64,000 bases of DNA from Armillaria gallica (taxonomy: Eukaryota; Basidiomycota; Agaricomycetes; Agaricales; Physalacriaceae), in assembly GCA_037576215.1 (NCBI GenBank), contig JBANDB010000004.1, positions 1,426,001-1,490,000 on the forward strand, written 5' to 3'. Position 1 is the first letter of the stretch. The number at the start of each line of letters is the position of its first letter. The notes under the pieces were generated by a model. The model searched no databases. It was given only the letters and a program-made list of their open reading frames with translations, and had not been told where the DNA came from. Below are positions 25,020 through 37,003 of this stretch, one piece after another. The translations under genes were made by a program, and so were the position numbers.

Positions 25020-26268
25020 CAGTCTTCACGAGAAGAATAGGAACAGCGCACTACAGGTACCTTCCATCGAAGAATAAGCACGCGCTGTCTCCCACACTCC
25101 TCCCACCAATATCGCCGGCAGCTTTGGCTTCTCGCTCCCTAGGTTTCCTGACATCTGACACTTCACCATTTTTAAATACAGTATTCTCCACTCGTTTTGG
25201 ACTCGGATCGAATGGGCTTTTGGCGTCAAGCACATTGTTTGGCGCCAAGACCAGGATACCGCGTACTGAGCGTCTATCAGGAAATGATTGACAGAAGGAA
25301 GTCATGAGTTACCTTGTGCTACGGAAAGATTGTTATCTACTGCAACAGGGAATGCATTGGCGCAGGATGACGTACTTAAATCGTTTAGGATCCGCTGACG
25401 GCGAGGGATGAAATTGAGTAGGCCATATGGACGTACTGCTCGATACTTCTGACGGGCGTCTAAATGAGTCGGGTCAATTCAACGCAATAGATAAAGACGC
25501 GGACCAAGATATACAATTTACCTTGGGCAAACATTAGATGTATTGCTTTCTCATAACCATCATCTCCCATACAGGGTTCATGACCAGGATTACAGTCTTC
25601 AAATCTCCTATTGTGAATGCGCCTTGCCCCTGCGACAGCAGAAATGATTAGTTGCATTCGGATTACAGAATGAAGACATGGAGTACTGGATACAAAGGTT
25701 ATGTGTGCCCATTTCGTCAGTCATAGCTCATTCACCTCTGGAATTATGTCCAAACTCTGTCAAGACGACACTAGGTTGTTGGCGATGGATGCTCGTAGAG
25801 ATAGATAGGAGGTGGCTTGCCGGCAATTCCCCTGATGCGGAAAAGCAAAAATGTGCACGAAGACGGCGCCCTCTCACGGCAACTCACCGGCGTTATATGG
25901 TTTGGAGAGTTGGATTGAAGCTTTGGATAGGGAACGACGAAACGCCGCCATTATCTGATGGTAGAAGAGCTTCTGTCAGCTCAACACAAGAATGAGATGA
26001 AGATAAATGCACTTTAGGCGGGTTTGGCAGGCTAAAGCAACTTCAGCATCAGCTTCACTGCAAGAAATAGCTGCATTACACCTCCTCATAAACGCGCAGT
26101 CTTGGCAAAAATATCGTTTCAATGTGCTGTCCTCGAGTAGTCGTACGTGTAGGCGTTGTCCAGATATTCCAAAATCATAACCAGAGTCTTTATTTGATGT
26201 CACCCTAAGCGTTCCGACGCCTCTGTGAGAAACGATACAAGGCGCAACAAAAACACTTACTTTGGCAT
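25020..26268 (-). other. Possible spliced gene(s), minus strand, unresolved
   Basis: Several exon-like pieces are open with splice-like borders. A start at 26266-26268 (ATG CCA AA, then GTAAGT) splices at 26,222 into a frame reading GYDFGISGQRLHVRLLED and CQDCAFMRRC to about 26,013. Further down, a piece open from about 25,630 (FEDCNPGHEPCMGDDGYEKA) ends at a GTAAAT donor and joins in frame with DARQKYRAVRPYGLLNF. The last piece ends at a stop near 25,027 or 25,053. The two sets may be separate genes, and I could not join them. The family is not recognised. I keep it because splice sites and frame agree at more than one junction. Confidence 0.25.
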
Positions 26269-27542
26269 CTTGTATAATTATATTCCTTCACCAGTACCCA
26301 AACAAAATCTCCTCACCCATTCTAGTCTTAGCTAGACTTCTGGGCGTCGAGTCCTAGTGCACATTTTCATATGCAAAGACCCGTAATTTTTTTGTAGAAC
26401 CCTGCGAGATCGGAAGACTGGTTGGTCAAGCAAGAAAGCAATCAAGAACGTTCAGTAAATCACCATCCGCCGTCAATGTCGCGAGAAGCTGTCTTCAGAT
26501 ACTTAGAGATGAATAACAGACGTCAGTGTCAACCGAAAGACAAGAACCGCAGAACAGAGCTTCGATGAGGACACTCCCAATTGAGAGTTGAGTCCTTGAG
26601 TTCCTGACCATAATAGCGGGGAACATGATACGGGTGGCAAAAGATAGAGCGGAAAGTCTAGCAGACGTTAGGCACGTCGAGGAGAAGGGAAACGGCTAAT
26701 TCGTCCCGGCTTCCGACTTCTTTCCGTAGATCACTGGGATTGCCGTTTTCGTCCGGAGCGCGCGCTCTCTCCCCGCCATCATCTACAGTACCTGCACTCC
26801 TTGGTGCCCAATCCACCAAGCATTAATTTATTCTGTCTTAACAGACGACTCTTTCAGTAAAGACTCATGACTCCTTGACACGATGAAATGGTAAGCTGAG
26901 GGCTTCATTCCGCTGTCGATACTGGTGTCCTTAAATTCAACAGATTCCGCTTTACTCATGACTATGAATCTAAGGTTCCGTATTTTATCCCGCTAGGAGC
27001 CTTTCCTGCACACAAAGAATCGCTTCATATCTTCGTTCCCTGGCTAATACCCGTGCCCTCCACGGAATCTGTAGGTGATGGTCCCGTTGCGCTTGCACCT
27101 GTAAGAGTATCAACAGGAGTTTAGTCCAGATGTGCTAATTAAAGGCGAACACTACCTAGTATTGACATGGTAATGGATCCTTAGAGCTTGGCGTTGTTCA
27201 GGTATGTCGTCAGTCAGCGTGCATTTTCATGTATGAATACAACATCGCATAGAACCACTTCGACGGAAGATTGCTTCCGTCAGACAGCCTAAAGGTCTAG
27301 GACGTAATCCCTACCGGAACCATTATGTTGCGCGAAATACATCTCCATCAGATAAATAAACACGGACAATTGTCAATGACTAGCGCCATGCCGGCGTCTC
27401 TTACAGCTATTCTATCAAGGGCTGTGAAAAATAGTTCTTTTGACAGCATCGATCTCAAAATACGACCATACTGAGAAGCAGATTCGTATTCCACATCGCT
27501 ACCACGCTTCCCGCGTCTCACCAACATCAACAGCACACCACC
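26269..27542. other. Intergenic, nothing recognised
   Basis: No ORF above 64 codons and no similarity to the duplicated blocks was noticed. The last ~120 bases before 27,543 presumably hold the promoter of the membrane-protein gene. Confidence 0.45.
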
Positions 27543-28583
27543 ATGTCCTTCCCTCCCTTCCTCTCGCTCGATTTCTTCGATCAGCTTCGTCTCATGTTCA
27601 GCACCTCCTCCATCTCAGGTCATATAACCCTTGAAGCCGCAGGACTCCTCGTCCTCGCAGATCTTCCAGCTGTCGCTTCCAGGACGGCGCTAACTGGAGG
27701 AGCCTCATTCCTTGATGCGCTCGTCCTCGTCCCAGGCATGCATAAGCAGCAGTGCGCCGATGAAATCAATAGAGGGGAATTTCCTACGACTGGCGCGATG
27801 AACAGCGGATATGTTTTTCGCGTCGAAAATCCCGCTACAGTGAGCTACTTGCAAACCATTGGTCAGGCCGGACATCTCGTTACTGCTCGAGTGTCTCAAA
27901 ATCCTTCCCAAAACGCTGATCTATCCCTTCAAAATCGGGTACTCCAGTCGCTGTTCGTCGCTGGTGCTCCAGCGACTGTGCTGTACTTCCTATGTCCGAT
28001 ATGAACGATGGCTGTGTTCGCCCTTTTGGGTGTCATAGGTGACTGGTGGGGATTTGGAGCGCTAGGGATGTTCGCTTTGGCCAGATTGATGAACGTAGTC
28101 GTCATCAGGCGAAGAAGTCAACAAGGATGGAAGGGCGCAATTGAGGATGGGGACGGTGATCTCCTCATACTTCTGAGTCAGGATCGCTGGGTGCGCTTGC
28201 GGGGGTCGATAAACGACCTCAAGGCCGTGACGGCAGGCCAGTGGCTGCGAGATCTATCCGCTCCAGAGAGCTTTTCAGTAATGTTCGCCACTACGATGGT
28301 CTACGCGTCCGCCATCCTCGCGTTTAACGCGTCGACAGTGGGTAGCTTGCTTATCGGAGGCTTGCTACTTTTCTCTGTCGCCCTGTTGACCTTGTCCAAT
28401 TCGTTAACTCAATGTTTGCAAATGTACGACTGCGTCGTGCAGAAGGAAGGAGAACCAGTATGGTATCGCCGGCGGCTAGAGATGGCAGGAAAACTAGTTG
28501 ACGAGAGCAAGAGGGATGATTGGGCTATCGGGATGGGATTAGTTCTTCCCAAAGTTGGTTTCACCAGACCAGTTACTGTGTGA
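27543..28583 (+). pseudogene. Four-helix membrane protein, copy M1 (in-frame stop)
   Basis: A paralogue of 35013-35975, alignable from EAAGLLVLADLPAVA to the C-terminus. The frame from 27543 meets TGA at 28002-28004 where M2 has TTG (Leu), then continues open to 28583 with GDWWGFGALGMFALARLMNV and SQDRWVRLRGSINDL. Unless the stop is read through or is a sequencing error, the product would be cut after the first hydrophobic segment. Predicted helices lie around the TGA, around GALGMFALARL, and as two more near the C-terminus. The N-terminal soluble part has GYVFRVENPATVSYLQTIG. The family is not recognised. Its 3' end faces HET4 across about 200 bp. Confidence 0.7.
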
Positions 28584-28781
28584 TCTGTGAGTCCACTTTT
28601 ACACGTTGTTATGGAACAAAAACTTAACTCTTGAGAAGGGCATGTCGAACAACCCTCGAAGCTTGTTACCCAATTCCATCACATCTCACCATCACTTACT
28701 TGACTTATTAAAGAGATTCTTGCCCGCATCTCATAAACAAATAATTTAAACTAAGCACTACAGATATTTACTTAAGCCTTG

Positions 28782-30582
28782 TCAAATCAAAAGGTTACGT
28801 GTCTTGTTAGCAATACCCATATCCATCAACCTCGTGATTTCGTTTTCGTCGGACATCCTGAATATCGATACTTTGTCGAACTTCTGCTCTGCCAGCCTTC
28901 GCCCAACTACCCAATATTTCCCTAGGGCCGTTTGCTGTATTTCACCTTCCCGTTGCACGCCATTTGATATCAGTGTATAGGCGTCTTCAGGTATCAGAAA
29001 CTGGTGGGCAGCAACAATCTTAAATGTGTGGCTTATCCCATTCGCGTCCTGCGTAACCATCTCTCCACATCGATCAGCAGAACTCCGGTCCCCTACAGCC
29101 AGTCCTCGGACCCATCCTTCTTCAATGCACATCCCATGGTACCAGTCGACATCTGCCTCATCATCTCGCTCAACCGGCTCGCGTAAATCTTCCCTGCCCG
29201 TTGGAAAATGTGTTCCGATGGATGAGAGCTGCTCCCAATGTGGTCTCCACCTTTTTGCTCCAGTCCCTGGTTCGGGATACAGGAAGAGCAGTTGCCCCCG
29301 ATTCCATTGCAACATCGTTGCTACCAGCCCTGCCCAAGCGTCCTCATCACGTTGTTTCTCGTCATATGTTGGTATCGTCTTCGACCGAAGAGGATAGACC
29401 AACGCCGTCACTTTATCGACGCCATTCTGCGACACCCGCTTTCGAATATGTGACAGTAAGCCAAGCACATTGTCAACCTGATGCACGATCTCTGCTAGGG
29501 ACTGAAGTTCTCGGAAAAGTCGGGATACTACAGGTCCATGCTTCCACCCTTCATATATTGAGCTTGCCGTCAGGATGACATCATCCGTATTCCCTGCGAT
29601 AATCCAGGATTTGCTGATCTCTTGGAAAGTCTAGGCACGATTCAGCCAAAACCGGGGATTATCAAAGTCGTCCATTGTCAAGTCGAAGGCGCCGCCCAGG
29701 CCACAGAAGTAGTACACCACCATTTCAGTGTGGTGATACACATATCCGCTGGTGGGGACGTCAAGCTTCCATTCCTCCTTGGGCAAACGTTCCCTTTCCT
29801 CCTTCAAATCATGTCGCCTCAAACAGAGGGCGTCCAACCACACGTATTCTGCTCCCCAGATTGAGTAGTTCAATTCGGACGAGATCCAGGTTACCATCTT
29901 TATGGATGGGAACCCGCCATTCGTATGTATTTATTGGCGTAAGGACGTCCACGCGAGATTGAGGATCCGTCCAAGCGTACGATATCGCCCAAGGCTCCTT
30001 ATCAGATACGACCCAATGTGGCACCACGCGATTGCTATAAAGGTCCCAAACACGTCGAGGGGGTACGTTCGGATTGACAATACGGTTACCAACCGGCGCT
30101 TCTTGTCTCATTTTCCGGTCCTTCAATTCACGTGTATACAGCTCGTCTTCGACGGTGGTCCAGTTGACACTGTACCATATCGGTCGGAGACGGCCATATG
30201 CCACACCAAAGTCGTAGTCATTTGTGATACAAGTTTGGAGAACGGAGGACAAGGATGGTGTTTTTAGCGTGTACGTGGTTCCGAGGGTGGTATTGAGCTT
30301 ATCTAAAAGCCCGGCGACGCCCAGCTTGGTGCAGGGAGTATCTGCGAGAGAAGATGGTATAACAGGCTTTTTTCCGGTGTAGGTCTGTTGCTTTGGAACT
30401 TTGATCGATGATTTCAATGGGCCGGCCTCATTGAAGGCGGATAAAGTGACTTGGGGAAGACTTTCGTGGTATCCCTGCAGTACATTGTTTATCAGGTAGG
30501 TTCATGGTTGTTTACTTAATCTACGTACCGTCTCGGCCAACTGGTCATCAGACCGACCCTTCGAAGTTACGGGACTAGCCAT
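28782..30582 (-). pseudogene. Diverged HET-domain gene copy HET4, decayed
   Basis: The most diverged HET copy. Exon 1 (30529-30582) encodes 18 residues starting MASPVTSKGR. A 54-bp intron (30475-30528, GTACGT...TGCAG) leads to exon 2. The frame carries PWAISYAW and PINTYEWRVP, then shifts by one extra nucleotide around 29,855-29,875, before GAEYVWLDALCLRR. At 29,632-29,634 the Trp codon of the RAWTLQE motif is TAG. The C-terminal part (to 28782) is open and keeps GVDKVTALVYPL and WVVGRRLAEQKF. It lacks the A-D blocks of the other copies, so it looks like an older duplicate. It is convergent with M1. Confidence 0.85.
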
Positions 30583-32869
30583 TCGGAGGATTGTTTCGGG
30601 TGTTTGGCCTTCATTGTCGGTAAATTCTCCAGCGAGGAGTCGACCTCGTTTGAATTTGAATCAAGACCGGGATTCTGGTGGAGAATAGCCTCTTGAGATT
30701 CAGGTGGTATAATTCCTGGGTGATTATGATGGACTCCCGACATTGCGTCTGGAGATGCATCGGTCGCTGGAAGTAATGGTGAAATAATAGAGTGTATGTG
30801 ACTCCAAAGCGACTTCGCGCCACGGACCAGTAGCTGGTATAATGTTTTGATTGCCTCTAGTAAAATAGAAAATGAGGATTAGAAATCAAAGTAAAGCATC
30901 TTTGGAGATTATTACCCATTTCCAGGTATCAAAGTGCCCGGAGAGCTCGACCAGAGGGCAAGGGTCGTACTGTATCAAGGCGTAGGCTCTGTCACGTTTC
31001 CGAGGAACGAGAGATATGCTACACGTGGTTGAAGACCAGCAGGGAGGGACCGTCACGAGCTAGGTGGTAGGTGCACGCAGGCAATGAGTCGACGGAAGTT
31101 TTCTGCTACGCCCACGAGTCCGTCGGCCAATGATAGGAACTGGATCTTATCTAGTTACACGACCAAAGAGACACGCCCTCACAGACGCGCGGAGTTTGAT
31201 TGAAAAGCGTTCTAGGAACATCATGCGAGTGTGATCGAAGTCACGGCAGGATAATAAACGCTTGCTGGGGTTCCTAAATCCCACCTCCTTACACGTGACT
31301 CAAAGGTCCGAAATAAATTCCCCATCCCCCTGTGATACGTCACGCACGGTCCGTAAGTAGATATGAATTGCTCGGGGACTGCATAATGAAAATGAATATC
31401 ATCCACAGGGAAACGAAAAACACCAGCTTACCCTTTCATCGTAACGCAGAGCGCTAAACCATCATCGAAGTTCCGCCAAAAATTATCTAGCGCGTAATAA
31501 CACCGTTTCTGCTACCGTGGAACCAGGCATATCTACCTGATGAAAAAATCAAGCACATACTTTGGGATGAAAAGAAGAGCCGAGACGAACCTCCACTAAG
31601 AACGAGTTTATGACAAGGGCAGTCAATGTGACCGATAATGGGACAGACGACACAACAAGGTGTTACAGCAAGTCATATCTGCAGATGTTGCCAATTCGTA
31701 TCCTCCTAAATCACCCTGTTTTATTTCTCTGAAGATTTCGAAGCGTTGTCTGCTCTGAAAGTAAATTTAACGGTACCGGTGCTGGCGTAACCGCCGATCT
31801 CACATCTTTGAAGCCTTTGATTCTCTCCGTGTCGTGCGGTGGAAAGATGCAATGCTTCTGCGGTGGCACAGGGCTAGCTCCTTGTCGGGGAATTCTCTAT
31901 GGCGTCTCTCCTCACTACCCGATTGGAATCACCTTCTCATCGCTTCCAGAAAAATACCACCGCTTGTACGTGAAAGATGGATACTGCAGGATTGGGATGC
32001 AACGCCACTATACCCTCCTGGAGTTGGATCAGCTTTAACAACGATGACGTGCTACGATGTCACCACCTTGGTGTGTGTCGATGGGTTCATTCAAGTTCGA
32101 AGCGGAGGTGCATGTTAACATATCGGAATTCGAAGGAGGGATAGGGATCAGCCTGGGAATTTTTCAACCTCACAGTCGAAGGAGATTGCAGCCGAGAGCA
32201 ATTGAATTCCCTCCCTCATACCAGATATCAGAAAGGCGCTATTGAGCTATATTCAGCAATGGGATGAACCGGATTGAAAGGAACGCACAGTGCAATTCAT
32301 GACAAAGATACACAGAGTAGATCTAGTACCTGTACGGGCGGGCATCAGGTTCAATCATATCATAGGGGGAAAGAATTACGGACGAGGATCACGGATGGGG
32401 TCTGTACCCTGTTTCATACACGTTGATAGAGCGGAGTAACAGTGTTATTAGAAGACCATTATGATCCGCCGAACTCAGAAGAATACATCGAGTGCGAGCA
32501 CGAGAATAGGTAACACTGAAGAAGAGAGATAATAGTTGGTGGTTCTATGAGCAGGTATATGAGTGGTATGGCAGTTATGAGAGACTAGACATACGTCACC
32601 CAGAGATAGAAACCCCGACTGTATCGCAACATGAGTACCAAAGATAATTCAGTCCTCAAGCCGTCGTAAGACACAAAAATGACCAGAAAGACACTACAGG
32701 AAGAACCATAGCTGGTCCGCATGCCCTCCATCATCCTCATAATGGTGCGAACGCTCCATCCCCGTGATAGAAATTATCTTGGTTGAAGGAAAGCCGTCAA
32801 AGAAGAGCAAAGGATTCTGTTACAAGTAAATCAGCCACTGGGAGATCTAGGGACAGGTGAAAGAGATAT
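30583..32869. other. Intergenic, no gene supported
   Basis: ORFs are at most 94 codons. A short stretch near 31,835-31,880 (KDAMLLRWHRASS in one frame) weakly resembles the D-block relic exon at 7,927 and 16,669. Nothing else was recognised. Confidence 0.4.
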
Positions 32870-33640
32870 TGAGGTCGAATAGTCCAGCCAAGGAAATTGG
32901 AACCAATATCAAGCCGCTCGATGTCTAGGGTCCGAAGTCAAACAGAAATAACGGAACGAACGAATAGAACGGACCTGAAAGTACTCAATTCATCGGTGAT
33001 TCTGTTATGGTTTTTGTGGGGGCAATCGATGTTCATTAGGGTAACCGGATCCAATCCCTTCAGCAGCAACTGCACTTCAGCGCATCAAATCTTGAGAAAG
33101 CAGGTCGGGTAAAGGCCTTAGGCTCAGGCATCAAATGACGGAGTGCATACAAGTACCTGTTCTTCCTCAAACAGACGTCACGCGTCCTACGCTAGAGTCG
33201 TGCCTTGATGGATGGAGGTTGGCCAGGCGCCAAGCAACTTGAACCGATGATTTTAAGACGGCCTTGTATGATGGTAAGCAGATAAAACCGGATCAGTAGC
33301 CATAACATACCACGCTGCTTCTCCAGCTCGAAGTCCCCTTCTGCTGCGAATTATCCACGTGTAGCCTTCGCTTGTAATCCTCGCAAGACTGAGGGTATTT
33401 GAAAACCGCGTCTGGATATTAAAGCATGTCCACAAGCTGTTGTACTCAGCTGGATTTTGTTTCTTGTAAAATGATGGACGGAGATTCAGGGTGGTCGTCG
33501 ACGTTGCCGACGGAGCGGCTTCGGCAGATCTCGGCATTGTGGATTGACGATGGAGTTGCGATGGAGGACCTGATGTCATTGTCATGCCGAAATTTGCCGA
33601 AGCTCTTTCAACATCGCGTCGATGGTCTTCGCGCTGCTCT
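32870..33640 (-). repeat. Repeat pair P, copy 1
   Basis: It aligns over about 650 bp with 37,004-37,700 in the same orientation, for example GAGGTCGAATAGTCCAGCCA, TTGATGGATGGAGGTTGGCC and GGTAAGCAGATAAAAC. On the minus strand both copies hold a hydrophobic frame, RFYLLTIIQGRLK here and LFYLLTMILQGRLK in copy 2, with stops on either side. This suggests a decayed membrane-protein gene of unknown family. Confidence 0.6.
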
Positions 33641-33739
33641 CCTCGAGTCTCCTCCCATCTTCTGTTAGCGCCTTGAGAATCTCGATGTCAAGCCACGACC
33701 CACTATTACACTCTCCACCGGCTGCCGTTCTGGAAATTC

Positions 33740-33900
33740 CTCGCGTTGGCTAGTCTCGTTTCCGTCCGCCGAGGACATGCACCTGCTGGAAATCGACATC
33801 AAGACACTGCGTCCGTATATGGTCCCTTCGAATACGTCTTTCATCTCTTGTGCGTAATGTGCACCCTGTCTTTCCAGGTAAGTCTATCCACGCCAATGTT
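33740..33900 (+). pseudogene. Isolated D-block exon relic
   Basis: The frame ASLVSVRRGHAP...FHLLCVMCTLSFQ, ending at a GTAAGT donor near 33,880, aligns with LVATVRLGYA...CRLLCVTQCHRYQ of the reversed D block (about 41,950-42,090) and with 7,740-7,870. It is separated from any A-D unit, so the D-type gene family has at least one dispersed member. Confidence 0.4.
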
Positions 33901-35012
33901 TGAGGCTTGGGTCCGACAGACTGCATCTCCAAAATTTATCGTTGCCTGCCGCCAAATTTCTAGGTCTATATGCCTCTTCCGTGAAATTATGACCCGTCAT
34001 CATAATCGGCCAGCAAATTTGATTGCCTAGTGATGTACCGATGAATTGAACACAACAGGTGCTCCGTATTCTTCCATCTTGTTACTTCGGCTTACCTCAG
34101 CTCCTAGTATATATTATGGTTTAAACTCATCTTGCCAGAGTTATTATACCTCTTTCTCCCAAGATGGGGGTAGTTTCCCAAGGTTTTGCGTAACACAAAG
34201 CCGATCTTCGGCAGGGAGGTTTTAGAGATATGAAGGTAAGGTATAAGTAGCCCGTGTGAACAGCAAAGCTTATTGGTTGTCCAGCATAAGCTATTCAATC
34301 CCGTACAGCTTCTTGAACATGCATCTTTCATATTTTCAGGCTCCCGAACATTTGATGAATGTACCCGCCGCCAGCTGCATCGATGCCAATGTGCATCAGC
34401 CTCGCTGCCTATGTCTCAAGGCTTTGCCGCTTCATCGAAAAAAATCTCCACGGACGCATAGCTGCTCTTCACGGAAGTCTTGGCCTGCTGTCCGATTTGA
34501 TAGCTTGATCCCTGCCGATGCCAGCGCTTGATGAATGATCTCCGTGCCCAATCTGTTCTGCTGAAGGATAATACTTTGGCGCGAACCCACCTCAAATACA
34601 AGTGATCAGGGGAGGATCTCTCACGTCCTCACGTCCATCGTTCTTCTAACACCACTAATGTTTCTTTTGATCCATCTCCCGGTGGCGTCGGTGATCACCA
34701 GTGGTATTGAGGACCAACTTCAGGGGCAGTGAACAAGTACTATTCAACTGGTTCCGCGCTTCGTCAGTACGACGTTGTCGGTCTTTCGTGATCCCATTTT
34801 ATTTTATGCTTGATGGAAGCGTTTGTGATGCATGAAGGAAGTAGGAGAAATTTTCGTCGAGGCCCTCGATTGGCTGCAATGTTACCTGCGCACATTACGG
34901 TCGGCATTGCCTTCATTCCGGGGGGGCAGTTTAAATATCTATCATCATCAGGATCCACTATGTAAAGGTTTGTATCCGTTTCTCCATTTCCAACTCCCCG
35001 TAAGGTTCGCCC
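33901..35012. other. Intergenic, nothing recognised
   Basis: ORFs are at most 91 codons and are not shared with other parts of the window. The ~200 bases before 35,013 include a GTAAAG/GTAAGG-rich stretch that may be an upstream intron of the membrane-protein gene. Confidence 0.35.
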
Positions 35013-35975
35013 ATGTTCACGCATTCCATTATTTCAAACCATGTCACTTTCGAAGCTGCTGGACTCGTCGCCCTCGCTGATCTCTCCACGGTCGCGATGA
35101 GGACGGCCCTTACGGGCACGGCATCCTACCTCGACACACTTGTCCTCGCACCAGGAATGCATCAGCAGCAATCCGCTGACGAGGTTAACCGCGGTGAAAC
35201 GCCACAAGCCGGTGCAATGACCACCGGATACACTTTCCACATCGAGAATCCCGCTACCGTCAGATATCTACAAACCATTGGACGCACTGGACATCTCGTT
35301 ACTGCCAGTGTATCCCAAACTCCATCTCACCTATCCAGATATAATCGCCAAATCCAGTCCTTCATAGTCGCTGGAATTCCCGCAACACTGCTCTACCTCC
35401 TGTGTCCGGTATTGACCATCTCCGTCTTAGCGATACTTGGTGCTATGGGGGACTGGTGGGGATTTGGGGTACTGTGGATGCTTGTGTTGGCTAGGTTGAT
35501 CAATGTGGTTGTCATTAAGCGGAGAAGTCACGGGGGATGGAAGGGCACTTACGAAATCGGTAAAGGTGACCTCCTCATCCTGGTGAGCCAGGATCGATGG
35601 GTGCGCTTGCAGGGGTCGGTGGCCGATCTCAAGACTGTGACGGCGGGTCAGTGGTTGCGAGAGATGTCTGCCATAGAAAGCTTCGCCGCCGCATTCGCAA
35701 CGCTGTTGGTCTACTTGTCTGCCGCTCTTGCTGGTAACGCATCGGAGGTTGGGAGTTTACTTATCGCAGGTTTACTGCTCTCCTCCGTCGCTCTCTTGGG
35801 TCTTTGCAACTCCTTGACAAAGTGTTTGCAAATGTACAATTGCGTTGTGCGTGTGGAAGGAGAGCCGAAGAGATATCAACAGCGGTCGATAATGGCAATT
35901 GAGCTAGTTGGTGAAGCATGCAGGGATGACTGGGCCATTCAGATGGGGCTTATTGTTCGGAATGACGCTTCTTAA
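35013..35975 (+). CDS. Four-helix membrane protein, copy M2 (intact)
   Basis: A 320-residue open frame without an intron. Residues 1-112 look soluble, with FEAAGLVALADLSTVAMRTA, LAPGMHQQQSADEVNRGE and GYTFHIENPATVRYLQTIG. Hydrophobic segments are predicted at about 116-144, 149-168, 222-241 and 246-267. The loop at 169-221 carries GDLLILVSQDRWVRLQGS. The M1 paralogue (27543-28583) is conserved along the whole length, which supports a real gene. M1 may have an extra N-terminal stretch, so an upstream exon here is possible. I do not recognise the family. A link to HET function is only suggested by M1 lying next to HET4. Confidence 0.7.
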   Translation: MFTHSIISNHVTFEAAGLVALADLSTVAMRTALTGTASYLDTLVLAPGMHQQQSADEVNRGETPQAGAMTTGYTFHIENPATVRYLQTIGRTGHLVTASVSQTPSHLSRYNRQIQSFIVAGIPATLLYLLCPVLTISVLAILGAMGDWWGFGVLWMLVLARLINVVVIKRRSHGGWKGTYEIGKGDLLILVSQDRWVRLQGSVADLKTVTAGQWLREMSAIESFAAAFATLLVYLSAALAGNASEVGSLLIAGLLLSSVALLGLCNSLTKCLQMYNCVVRVEGEPKRYQQRSIMAIELVGEACRDDWAIQMGLIVRNDAS

Positions 35976-37003
35976 CATGACAGGCAGTTTTTCCTTGACC
36001 TATGTGTGTCTAACTTATCATTTGAGCTTCACAATGGCTTTTGATTTCTTGTTGACAGAAATAGTTGCGACGACAAGAAGTGTCATTACCTCCGTTTGCT
36101 GCAAATCTCTTCGGTACGAAGAAATTTTTGAGAACATTTCTGCCACCTAACATTACAATGAAAAATCTCGTTTACACCTTATTGTCGTGCACTTACCAAC
36201 GAATAAAAACGATGGTATATTCCAACCCAGACTTTAGCTGAAGATTGAGCACAGTGATGATCATACATGGCGTTTCTTTGACACAGAAAGTTTCTCATGC
36301 TGTTGGAAAGCCATTTTGCACCCGCTGACGAAGACTTCGCCGGTACAAGAACAGGACGCGGACGCGACTACTGTGCCATGGTGTAAAGTAGTCCCCGACG
36401 TAAACTGGATACTGTAGGTGTCACACACGCCGCCAAACGTCTCCAGACCTGCGCTCATGCAGCCTGGTAAGAATCTCCCGTGTCACCTCCCACGGTTGGC
36501 CTCACCGGTAGTGCTCTAGTAAGATGCGGCTGTACACAAATTATAACTGAGGAGCCACAGAGCGTTTGTAAGGATATCAACAGCAATGGAATCGGGTGAT
36601 AACATATAGGAAGCATCATGTGTAATAGGCGTAGGTAGCGCCTGGGAAGAATTGAGGCTCGAAAGGCCATCCGCCACAATGCGAAGAGTTTGGCATTCGT
36701 AGGATCAACGACTAGGTATGATGCGAGTAGACCACCATAGCGAGCATGGCAAATGAAGGTGATAAGTACTGGGGACTGTACAGGTCGCGGCAGTCTTGGG
36801 CGAAAGGACCGAATATCTTGACTGATATGGACGTGATCACTGCATGACCGTAAAAGGCCGATGAGCTTGATAGTGTCAAGATGGAATGGAACAGTACGCA
36901 CGATGGACCAGCTTGAAAATCAAAAACCGCTTTCACCGTCCGCAGCGCTTCAGCCTTGTACTAGGCAACCCTTTGTGAGCCCGCAACATCTCGGGCAAAA
37001 GAG
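35976..37003. other. Intergenic with a weak paralogous relic
   Basis: On the minus strand 36,455-36,901 holds a 148-codon ORF. Part of it (IFGPFAQD and NAKLFALWRM in shifting frames) resembles the reversed strand at 46,121-46,519 (ENYGPFAH and TKLFALFQM). Shared nucleotides include CGAAAGGACCG and GAGTTTGG. Frames are not consistent, so I treat both as relics of an unknown gene. A 65-codon Cys-containing minus ORF (36,261-36,458) could not be assigned. Confidence 0.35.

Noticed and set aside
36261..36458. Small Cys-containing secreted protein or lectin fragment
   Set aside because: 65 codons without a clear signal peptide. Cysteine spacing did not convincingly match a known family.
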